From NCBI GenBank assembly GCA_029378245.1, contig JARKIF010000059.1, positions 180,964 to 244,963 on the forward strand: a stretch of 64,000 nucleotides of DNA, in the 5' to 3' direction. Within the stretch, counting starts at the first letter, position 1. The number at the start of each line of letters is the position of its first letter. The stretch is from Roridomyces roridus. Its lineage: Eukaryota > Basidiomycota > Agaricomycetes > Agaricales > Mycenaceae. Position numbers and translations under genes: made by a program. Positions 55,507-64,000 of the stretch are shown piece by piece. Below the pieces are notes generated by a model, which saw only the letters and a list, made by a program, of their open reading frames with translations, had not been told where the DNA came from and made no database searches.

Positions 55507-58500
55507 ATGCGCCGCTTCTTCACCCGTAAACCAGTCCAACATCCCTTGCAACCAACACCATTCCCATCTCTTCAGGTAGGAACCATTCAACATTAAGCTC
55601 ACTATCTGGAGTCCTTGCAGAGAAATGAAACAGCATCATCAACATCCCAAACATCCCCCACTTCTACTCGCAAAACCTGGGCACCAGTCAACACTTTGAC
55701 AAATCAAGATAGTGTTCAAGTACTCATCATCCGCATGATTCGTGAGTTGAACACTGAAATTCTTGCGGAAAATTCAACCACCTGTGATTTGCAGAGTTAC
55801 TCACAACAGAGGGTTCCGCAGACCGCTCCTCGATATTGGAGGTGTGCGACCGGGTGTCCAAAGAGGAAACTGCCCGCCAGGCCATTCGCACATTGATGCA
55901 AGAGTTTCAGTGAGAGAACTGTCGTTCTACAGTGAAAATTTGTTGATTTATAGCAACAGGCAGGGGACCACTGCGGCACAACTCTCTGCAGCCAGTGTTG
56001 GTGTCTCTTTATTTCAATCAAATTAGCAACCCACATTTGCTCCAGCTATGGGGCATCCTTCTTCACAACTCTTCTACTGTGTTCATTTCACAGTCCGGCG
56101 CTCCAGATTTTCTTGAAACACTTGAGGCATTGGTGTTATCTCCACAAACTACAGAGGCAGTGCGGGCTCGTGTGCTCCAGGTACTCGGGGACACTGTATA
56201 CCGAAATCCAACTCGTGTGTATTTCTTGCTGTTCAAAATTCACTGAGTGCTGACTTTTCTTCCTAAATGGCAGGGGATGTGTTCCATAGACTCTGGGTCA
56301 GACTGAAACCCTCTGACCAGCCGGAAAAGGCATGTTAATTCATTCTTTATCAAGTTATAGCCTAAGACGTGGATTGGTTAGGGATCACCATACAGTGATT
56401 GTGATGACATCCTTCGCCCTTCAGCATCCCATCCCAGTGCAGGGACAAGTACCAATCACAGCAGTGCCCAGCAGTCCATCCTGGATCGGGCCAGCTCCCC
56501 AGTAGATACACACCTGGACCTGCGGTTTCCTCCCACTTGGGAGCCCCCACCCACCTATGAGAGCTCATTCATACATTCCACCAATGCCGAAGCATCCTCT
56601 ACTCATGATTTCAGCTCCGTATCTGACTCCGAGGACTGCCCAATGGAGCACCCAATGACAGCTTTGACCCCATTGAGGAGTGACCAATCACATATTCATG
56701 GTTCAAGAAATCGGCAGCAGCCTTTACCTTTTCCGCCAATGGTGCACACATCTATTTTTCACCTGTTTCAACTGAACTGATTGGAATACAGTCTCCTCCA
56801 TTGCCACTTGTACCAAGGCCTACATTCCGGCAACGCCAACGTGAGATTTTTTGACACTTTCTACCAGTGGTTGTGTTGGTTCTAGTACAAGCCTCTTACA
56901 GAAACCAACCTCGAAGGATCCCTGGTGAGCACAAGTCAATTTTTCGTCATTGGGTATAAGCTCATCATTCTTGTTTATAGAATGCACAGTTGCATGAATA
57001 TTCCAATTCCCCGACAAGTGGAGATGCTCCAATGCGAACCAGAAGTCGGAGTAGCCCAGCACAAAGACGTTTACGTGAGTACACTCGGAGAAATTGGCTT
57101 GCATATGCACCGTCAACTCACAGAACAATATTTAGCCCTTGCCCCGGGAGGAAGCAGATCTAATACAACAATGCTTCCTGAAGCCTCTCACAAATTTTCT
57201 GGGGCAACTATGGCTCTTGAGGAGGACAAGACATTGATATACCATGTATGCAATAAGGGAACTCGCAACTCTACCCATGATTGAATATTTGTGCTTCTAG
57301 CGTACTTTCAACTACCTTCAAAGTGTTGCATTTGCGAGGAGTAATCTAGAGTAAGACTTGCCCTTACTAATGTGACACTTGATGCTAATCATTGAACAGT
57401 GCAATGTCTCGATTGGAAAACCTGGGAAGGACTGAAAGGCCCAACACATTGGATTCGGCTGTCAATGTTTTGAAATACCGCGGCATTCTGATGGAGGTGA
57501 GTCCGGCCATCTTTATCTTGTACTCATCATATATTGAACCGGCTTAGATCTCTACTTCACTGGAGGTGACCAATGACCCGGACCTTGAAGCCATATGCAA
57601 TGAGGATCAAGTCATTGTTGTTGACATCTTGTTGTCCATTTTATCTTCGGTCACTGACCAACATGCCACATTGCTGGCATTGGATGGGCAATCTGCTCTG
57701 TCAATTCTGGATATCATGCAAGATGTGTGTATTTTTTGTGGGACATTCAGTGGTGAACTAATCAGGAATTAGACACTCGACAAATGCCTCTTGATTGATG
57801 AACATGTGAAACTGAAGGCACAAAAAACGATTGAAAAACTTGTTAGAAGCTCTCACAGGTTTCCTTCATCGCTCTTCATATCTGGTGTTACACAGAGGGA
57901 ACATATGGACACTTGTTTTGGGGTATCATCAATTTCATTGCTCACCCATAAAAGATTCACTGAATAAATTACAGGGCTTCGGAGATGTTTACAAAGCAAT
58001 GTATCAAGGAAGTGCAGTGGCTCTCAAGCTCCTGCGAGGAATCCAGAGTTCCAAACAACAACATGTACTACGTGTGAGCTTTCCTTAGGATCAGCCTACA
58101 AAACAATGTAACAACATCTGTTTGTAGCAATTTCGTCGAGAGGCTCTTGTCTGGAAGCGTCTGTGCCATCCAAATATTGTCCCACTCCTGGGGATAGACA
58201 AAGAGACCTTTGACCCCTTTCCCTGCATGGTCTCGCCTTGGATGCCGAATGGGACAGTCATTGAATATTTGTCTAAATTTCAACACAGTCAACGACAGAA
58301 AATTGTTGATCAGCTGGTCCGTACTCTGAGCTCCTTCCAGACTGGATACTTATTTTGGATAGATCCCTGAGATTGCTCAAGGCCTGGCATTCCTTCATGA
58401 ACAGAATGTGGTACATGGAGACCTCCGCGGAGTCAGTTCACTGTATTATTGTTGAGCATATTTGGGTAAAGCTAACCATGGTTTTTAGTCCAACATACTA

Positions 58501-60186
58501 GTGAACGGTGCTGGGCATGCCTGTTTAACAGATTTTGGGCTTTCTGTGATTACCGATATGACAGCAAGCTCACAGACCAATCATGGCCATGGAAGTGTGA
58601 GGTGGATGGCTCCAGAGGTATTCCAACCACCGGAAGACTATGACCTTGAAACTACAGCAAGAAGATCACCCAGCGATGTGTACGCATTCGGTTGTGTTTG
58701 TCTGGAGGTCAGTAGCTTTGAAAACTGCCCTGAATACCATTTTACGTGGATACCCCAGCTGCACACTGGGCTTCCACCATTCCATGGCACAATTGTGAAT
58801 AACAATACAGTGATACTGCGGGTCATGCTAGGGAGCCGACCAAGTCGCCCACCTGGAAACCTCATTTCTGACCAGCTCTGGGAAACCATGACCCGCTGCT
58901 GGTCTGCTGAAATTGCTCAACGCCCCAGCATCATCGATATCCTCCTTGGGCTTGGAAGTTTGCCTTCCTCACTCATCATTCAAAGGGTGACTCAACGAGA
59001 AGATAATTCGTCCAGTGGGGTAAATATGCCTTCAATCATGGGATTTTTATTTCATCACATTGTCAGCCCTACTCGGATGTTTACAAGGCAGTTCATCAGG
59101 GCAAATCAGTGGCCCTGAGACGAATGCGAATGACAGAACACTTCCATGTCCGTTCTGTGAGTAGAGCCAAGATGCTCGGACCAGACACTTACTTCTGTTA
59201 GAAATTCTGTCGAGAAGCTATTGAATGGAAGCGTCTCAGGCATGACTATATTGTACCGTTGTTGGGTATTGATGCGGAAAGTTTCACCACATCTTTGTGC
59301 ATGGTGTCACCATGGATGCAGCACGGGACAGTAATTCATTATCTGTCTACAATCACGGAGTCACACCAGTGGCAATCCACTGTCAATAATTTTGTCAGTT
59401 TATTTCATCTTGATCCTACCCCCCAGGCTCATGTTGAATTTCATTAGATCTCTGAGATTGCTCAAGGACTTTCCTTTTTACATGTCCACAATATTGTACA
59501 TGGAGACCTCCGAGGAGTCAGTGGCCTTCCTGATATGATAACCTGAGCCTGCAAACTGAAAATGCTTCCAGTGCAATGTATTGGTCACTGATAGTGGCCA
59601 TGCTTGTTTAACCGACTTCGGTCTTGCGGGTTTGTTGGATACTACAACGAGCACACTTGAAAGTTTTCAATGGACAGCACCTGAAGTCCTGCAACCGGAG
59701 GCTCATGGTCTTGAAAAATCTGTCCGAGGAACACCATCCGACATCTATGCCCTCGGATGTGTTTGTTTGGAAGTGAGTGGCTTTGACTGACAACTTGATC
59801 CTGGTGAATATGAAATGCTGACGGTTTCCCAGCTTCACACAGGAAAACCACCATTTCATGGAGTACCTTTAAGCCACGCAACATTGATAATGCAAATCAC
59901 AGTTGGACTCCGTCCGCCTCGTCCACCTGGGCACATTATCTCAGATCAACTATGGAATATTATCCAAAAGTGCTGGCTCAAAAAGTTTTCTCAACGCCTC
60001 AGTATACAGGATGTGATTCAAGAACTGATCCTGATCCAAGTACCTTCTAGTTGTCTCCCCAAAATCCATGATGTTCACCTTTTCTTTCTGAAGGACTTCA
60101 ATGAAATGCATTTTCGACATCCAGTTGCTCTGGCAAGAAGGCACGGGATGCTAGTAAACACCGGCAGCATCCAGGTTTGGGACTGA
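55507..60186 (+). CDS. VHS-domain protein with tandem TKL kinase domains (paralogue)
   Basis: Twenty-five in-phase exons give 1145 aa: 55507-55575, 55621-55741, 55795-55909, 55954-55996, 56046-56214, 56274-56329, 56382-56741, 56792-56840, 56902-56924, 56981-57074, 57124-57245, 57301-57350, 57400-57496, 57548-57724, 57773-57922, 57975-58073, 58128-58316, 58363-58431, 58489-58707, 58759-59019, 59067-59156, 59202-59393, 59448-59516, 59572-59772, 59833-60186. The N-terminal VHS-like region (KTWAPVNTLTNQD, SILEVCDRVSKEE, LWGILLHNSSTVF) aligns with the gene at 40013, with near-identical early exon lengths. Kinase 1 keeps GGFGDVYKA, VALK, HGDLRG, DFG and APE. Kinase 2 begins inside exon 20 (LPSSLIIQRVTQRE) as a tandem copy, but its glycine loop became GPYSDVYKA and the lysine became VALRR; HGDLRG, DFG and APE remain. 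Catalysis by domain 2 is doubtful. Confidence 0.88.
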
Positions 60187-61100
60187 TGGGGGACATGAAT
60201 TGGCCGGAACTGGGCAATGGACATGTGCAAATGAATAATGTGGGCAGCATTGTGCAGCGTATAATACTTGGAACATACACGTCCTTTTTTGGCTTCTGTA
60301 ACATTGTTGTGGTAGTAATGCCGGGCCTACTTACTGCTGGTGTGGCATTATAAGTACTTGGTGTGATTTAGGAGTTGGACAGCGGCCCCTGAAATGATTG
60401 CATGTGCGCCGGTGACGGTGAGAAACAGTCATTGATGAAAATCATAATCTGAATGATGCCATCAGACTGCGCATGAAATGATTCAATAATAGAGGATCAA
60501 TTCAGCGCTGATAGATGACGGTGGCCTCTGAAGACTTCTGGCTGAAATATGCATCTGCGCCTGCAGTCGGTGATGGCAATCATGATCCGATCGATGTCAT
60601 CAGACTCCAGGGAAATGATGCAATGGCGGATCTGATGAACATCTGGTTCGATTCCAACTTCGCTCCCAGTATTGATCGGCTGTTGCCTGTACGGCTGATA
60701 ATTGCACTCAAGGCACCCAAATGGGGAGCAGCATGGGTGAGAAATCTAGCATCCATTGAGTGCCACAAATGTTCGGCTGGGCGATGTGTAGCAAGGGGCA
60801 AAGATGGATTCATTATCAGTTGAACTTTGTGAATTCTTGGCCGAAGCGCACAAGAACCGCAAGTGAACTGCGCCATTGCGGTTAGTTGATGAACTTCAGA
60901 GATGATCGGCTGTTGCTCGTCCACTCCATATTTGCACCAACTACATCTGTTTCTCTTCCCTGTTTATGGTTAAAGGTTGTTCTGACGATTAGAATCAACC
61001 AGCGCTCAAGCAATGTCAATCATACTAAACTCTGTTCGTACGATACCCACTAAACATAGGTATCAAATTGAACAAGGTTAAATGTCACTGAGAGGAAGGG
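60187..61100. other. intergenic, no supported gene
   Basis: A 102-codon frame (60515-60823) has no domain. Words such as GATGCCATCAGACTGCGC recur in part near 60460 and 60595. It probably holds the 3' region of the kinase paralogue and the promoter of the peptide-precursor gene. Confidence 0.4.
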
Positions 61101-61106
61101 TATAAA
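61101..61106 (+). promoter_or_regulatory. TATA box of the repeat-peptide precursor gene
   Basis: TATAAA is placed 80 bp before the start codon and is followed by a pyrimidine-containing leader (TTTACCCTCTTTCCACAG). This is a strong core-promoter arrangement for a small secreted-protein gene. Confidence 0.6.
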
Positions 61107-61180
61107 GTGCCTGTGGTGCAGGTTTACCCTCTTTCCACAGAACCTCGCAAATTCAATCCGACGCTCAAGCAACCTTCAAC

Positions 61181-61769
61181 ATGCGCTTCTACCTGACCCT
61201 CCTCGTCGCCGCGGCACTCAGTGGACTACCTGCCTTTGCGGCACCCGCTGGTGCTATTGCTCGCCAGGTCCCCGAGGAGCAAGCCACGTATGTTGCCCGA
61301 TCACATACATCGCATGAGCTGACATTCTATTCTTTTTAGGACAGGAAAGAATGGAGTCATTGTGCCGTACGGCAAGAGGCAGACCCCGGAAGAGGATCCG
61401 ACGTACGACCTTTTCCTTTGTATGAGACCCAGCCTTACTTATCATCCATCGTGCGGAATGAATACAGCAAGAGCCCGAATGGTGTCATCATAATCTACGG
61501 AAAGAGGCAGATTCCTGAGGAAGAACCCACGTAAGTCACCACTTGCTGAACTTCTATCAAAATGAATGCATCATGACCGAATGTAGGATGGGAAACAACG
61601 GGCAGATCGTACCCTACGGTCGCAAGAGACAGGTCCCGGAGGAACAGGCTACGTACATGATACTTCTCCTTTCCTACTTTCAAGTTTGCTGAATGTTCTT
61701 CCAAGAACTGGCACAAACGGCCAGGTCGAACCTTACGGTATCGGCAAGCGGGAGATCCATGCGGCCTGA
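61181..61769 (+). CDS. secreted Kex2-processed repeat-peptide precursor
   Basis: Five exons (61181-61287, 61340-61402, 61468-61530, 61587-61652, 61706-61769) encode 120 aa. MRFYLTLLVAAALSGLPAFA is a signal peptide with a good AFA-A cleavage site. The rest is four tandem units, each beginning Q-x-P-E-E, passing through a Thr and N-G-x-(I/V), and ending Y-G-(x)-K-R: units close with NGVIVPYGKR, NGVIIIYGKR, NGQIVPYGRKR and NGQVEPYGIGKR, then a short EIHAA tail. Lys-Arg sites are cleaved by the Golgi protease Kex2, so about four peptides of 19-25 residues with N-terminal Gln (possible pyroglutamate) and a conserved Tyr-Gly end are expected. All four introns are phase 2 and split the same Thr codon, so each unit is carried by an exon cassette. 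There are no Cys and no CaaX box. It resembles fungal repeat precursors of signalling peptides and of cyclic RiPPs; which one is unknown. Confidence 0.85.
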
Positions 61770-62448
61770 CTCCTGTAGAACTGTGAATCTCCGTGGTTTA
61801 ATATGAATATGATCGGTAGTGTTGAATGTGAATTGTACTTCAAGTTGGCGCGATTTGCACTGGAGTGGAATTGAATCTCACCCTGCTTGCCCAATCACAT
61901 TCATCGTGATGCGTCTCAACGTGTTGCCCGTGGCATATCAATGACCACCTCTGTGTGTTCCACCGCTGGGAATGCCAGAGTGCCATGTAAATGCTAAATT
62001 GAGGGATTTACCACAGAAGAGTCGAGACCCCCTAAACTGTGATATCAACTTGCTCATAGTAAGACGGACATCAAAAATACCGCAGATCTTGTGGTCCGTT
62101 GTTGTACAGTCTCGCATCGCAGCACAGGAATCAGGATGCCCGAGAGGTCCCTGATAGTGGTGCGGCCGAGGAAGGTGCTCCGAGAGTGAGTGTCCAAGTT
62201 CTCTTTCAATTTGGAGCGGCGACTACGCGTAGCACAGTGTAACAGTCAAGGCGCGCCGAAGAGGTGTCCGAGGTCCCGGTCAAAGCCACTGTTCCTGACG
62301 TTCCCGGACGTTTAACTCTCGTCATCCGAGTTGTGCTAATCAACTACGTACTCGCGGAGTCCAGACAGCCTGAGAAGGGGGAATCGCGTGCCAGCACACA
62401 ACCGACAGCTTATCGTCTCCCCTCACCTTGATCCCCTCACTTCACTTC
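61770..62448. other. intergenic with a duplicated exon fragment
   Basis: The segment 62041-62096 (ATATCAACTTGCTCATAGTA and following bases) closely matches 62939-63000 inside the adjacent membrane-protein gene, so part of that gene (intron end plus exon start) was copied upstream. Otherwise nothing coding is seen. Confidence 0.5.
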
Positions 62449-63975
62449 ATGCCATCTGTGAACGTGAGCGTCGATGTTACCAGCCCACTTATCAACTATG
62501 CTGGAAACTGGCAATTGGGAGGTGCGGATGGGGACCCGGGCACGGTCAAGTAAGCTCCCACAGATACACACACACCGTTAGCTCCTGACTCCTCCCGCTC
62601 AGTTATTCGATGCAAACTTTCCAGTACTGCCAAGTCGTACCGTGTACAGCAAGTATCCTGTTCAACGGGTCTGAAGTTCACTTTGTCGGTGCCTGGCGGG
62701 GGAATAGCGGGCCCTGGCAGGTGGATCTGGACGAGACAACGTATGGGCCGTTTGCCCCTGCGATAAACCAGCCGCCCTGGGGAATATTCCAAGTGGACAA
62801 ATACAACAGGACGGGGCTGTCTTCATCTGGGCCGCACATGTTCACAGTGGGAAATCTGCCACCGACGGTTTCTGCACAGAATACAATCGACCTGGACTAA
62901 GTGCGTCGGGATAATCCAGACTCCAGATACTTACTCTGATATCAACTTGCTCGTAGTTCTGGTGGACGACGGACATCAACAATACCGCAGATTTCGTGAT
63001 TCAAGACGACAGCCACGCGTTCTCATATTCGCCCGTAACACAGTGGGATGCCGACCTCGCTATATTGGCTCTCACCGATTTCAGCCAAAATACAGGACAG
63101 TGCGTACCTTTCGCTCTCAAGAATCCGTTCCTATTGCTCATTTTGTAGTGTCACCTCGGCGAACGGCGCAGAAGCCACACTGGAATTCATGGTAAGTAGG
63201 AATCGAGACTTCCGGCTGCTGGAATCTCACTGGTTGAAAGGGGGACCGGGTAGCATTATACGGCGCGGTCGGCGACATCGGCGGTCATACAGCGTCTCCA
63301 TCGACGGGGGCAGCCCCGCCTTGTACTCCTCCAAGACCAAGTCTGCACGGTGGAAACCTAACACAGCAGATGATCTTTTACGCCGACCATCTCCCGGCGG
63401 GGAATCACACCCTCACGCTGACCTCGGAGGCTAGTTCGTCGAGTGATTTCATTTCGATTGATTTCGCTATTGTGATGGTACGTGAGTGCTTGGAAATTGT
63501 AGGAGAGAGATCGACAACTCTGCATGGTTCCAAATAGGTCAATACAGGTGCCACTGCTCCGCCTGCACCATCGTAAGTTCAATATTCGCTGTCCCAAGGC
63601 AAGTTCATCTAACTCGTTCGGAGCCTTCACCTTCAGAAATCCACAGCTTATCCAAAGGAGCCCCGCGGGGATCATCGCCGTACAGCACTCGCCATATCCT
63701 CCATCTGCCTACTTCTCCTCGTCCTCTGGCGCCGCCGCCGACGCGGTGCAGTGAAACTCGACCTCACCGAACCGGAGGAAAATCACAACGGCGAAGGCGG
63801 TGCCAATGTTGGGTACATCCCGTACCTCGTTACGCCGTTTGAGGAAGGCCGCGGTGCAGATCCGCGAGGTACGACGCGCTTTCGAATGTCGGGTGGGATA
63901 CGTCGAGCCGAGACGCCGTGGGGCTCGTTAGCAGGGCCTCGCGTGGGAAGGGGGATTCTAGTCTGTATGTTGTAG
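62449..63975 (+). pseudogene. decayed single-pass membrane protein with beta-rich ectodomain
   Basis: The start MPSVNVSVDVTSPLINYAGN and a first intron (62551-62602 approximately) are clean. The ectodomain continues FVGAWRGNSGPWQVDLDE and FTVGNLPPTVSAQN, then LD followed by TAA exactly at a splice donor (GAC TAA GTGCGT). The next exon reads FWWTTDINNTADFVIQDDSH in the expected phase. Further on, VALYGAVGDIGGH is followed by SVSIDGGSPALYSS one base out of frame, and MIFYADHLPAGNHTLTLTSE returns to the first frame. The end has a TM helix (AISSICLLLLVLW) with RRRRRGAVKLDL as stop-transfer and an acidic cytosolic tail. Two ectodomain modules, a TM helix and a tail are the usual Agaricomycete layout. 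One nonsense codon and two shifts suggest loss of function. Confidence 0.62.
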
Positions 63976-64000
63976 GAAATTGAGGCCGAGTTGAGCTCGA

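Noticed and set aside
55507..60186. Pseudogene created by repeat-induced mutation
   Set aside because: CpG is depleted, but all 25 exons join in one frame and domain 1 keeps all catalytic motifs, so destructive mutation is not supported.
60420..60490. Possible C/D-box small nucleolar RNA (TGATGA ... CTGA)
   Set aside because: The terminal stem and a proper D box are missing.
61181..61769. Mating pheromone precursor of the lipopeptide type
   Set aside because: There is no C-terminal CaaX box; the protein has a signal peptide and Lys-Arg sites instead.
61181..61769. Hydrophobin or Cys-rich effector
   Set aside because: The small secreted protein has no cysteines.

Overview
The window is nuclear DNA of a filamentous basidiomycete, most likely an Agaricomycete (mushroom-forming fungus). 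The evidence is many short GT-AG introns (about 40-65 nt, often with a CTRAY-like branch point), a crowd of F-box/LRR-like genes, several kinase-like genes of the expanded Agaricomycete TKL type, a trichodiene-synthase-type terpene cyclase and single-pass membrane proteins typical of that class. All gene models below were spliced by hand from the sequence, with reading phase checked across every intron listed.

Layout. 1-12.7 kb: F-box genes (one cut by the left edge), a small Zn2Cys6 regulator, a TA-flanked MITE, a decayed copy of a membrane-protein family, and a Cys-rich single-pass membrane protein. 12.7-23.2 kb: a secreted pepsin-type aspartic protease, an alpha/beta hydrolase and three more F-box-type genes. 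23.7-29.3 kb: a kinase-N-lobe-like pseudokinase gene, then a terpene cyclase and a short-chain dehydrogenase in tandem, which look like a minimal terpenoid locus. 29.4-31.2 kb: a gene fragment, the second membrane-family copy, and an unidentified fragment. 32.7-37.4 kb: a 15-exon kinase of about 1311 aa with an MLKL/HeLo-like helical N-terminal region and a C-terminal domain of unknown role. 38.2-39.2 kb: a small FHA-like protein. 40.0-44.8 kb: a 19-exon gene fusing a VHS-like domain, a TKL-type kinase and a PAK-like degenerate kinase (1271 aa). 44.9-47.1 kb: an inverted repeat enclosing a hAT-type MITE with a perfect 8-bp target duplication. 47.3-54.3 kb: the third membrane-family copy, an F-box gene, a decayed multi-pass membrane gene and an intact cytochrome P450. 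55.5-60.2 kb: a diverged, CpG-poor paralogue of the VHS-kinase gene in which the second kinase is a tandem copy of the first (1145 aa, 25 exons). 61.2-61.8 kb: a precursor of four Kex2-type repeat peptides, one repeat per exon junction. 62.4-64.0 kb: a decayed single-pass membrane protein gene.

How the genes may work together. The window is rich in signalling and accessory genes: three large kinase genes, a pseudokinase-like gene, an FHA protein and a secreted repeat-peptide precursor lie within about 38 kb, alongside a terpene cyclase, an SDR and a P450 that could tailor a sesquiterpenoid. Several membrane-protein genes are decaying, while the kinase genes keep long open frames over 15-25 exons. 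Base quality is therefore probably good and the frameshifts are probably real. The strongest candidates for something undescribed are the repeat-peptide precursor, the VHS-kinase-pseudokinase pair and the MLKL-like kinase.
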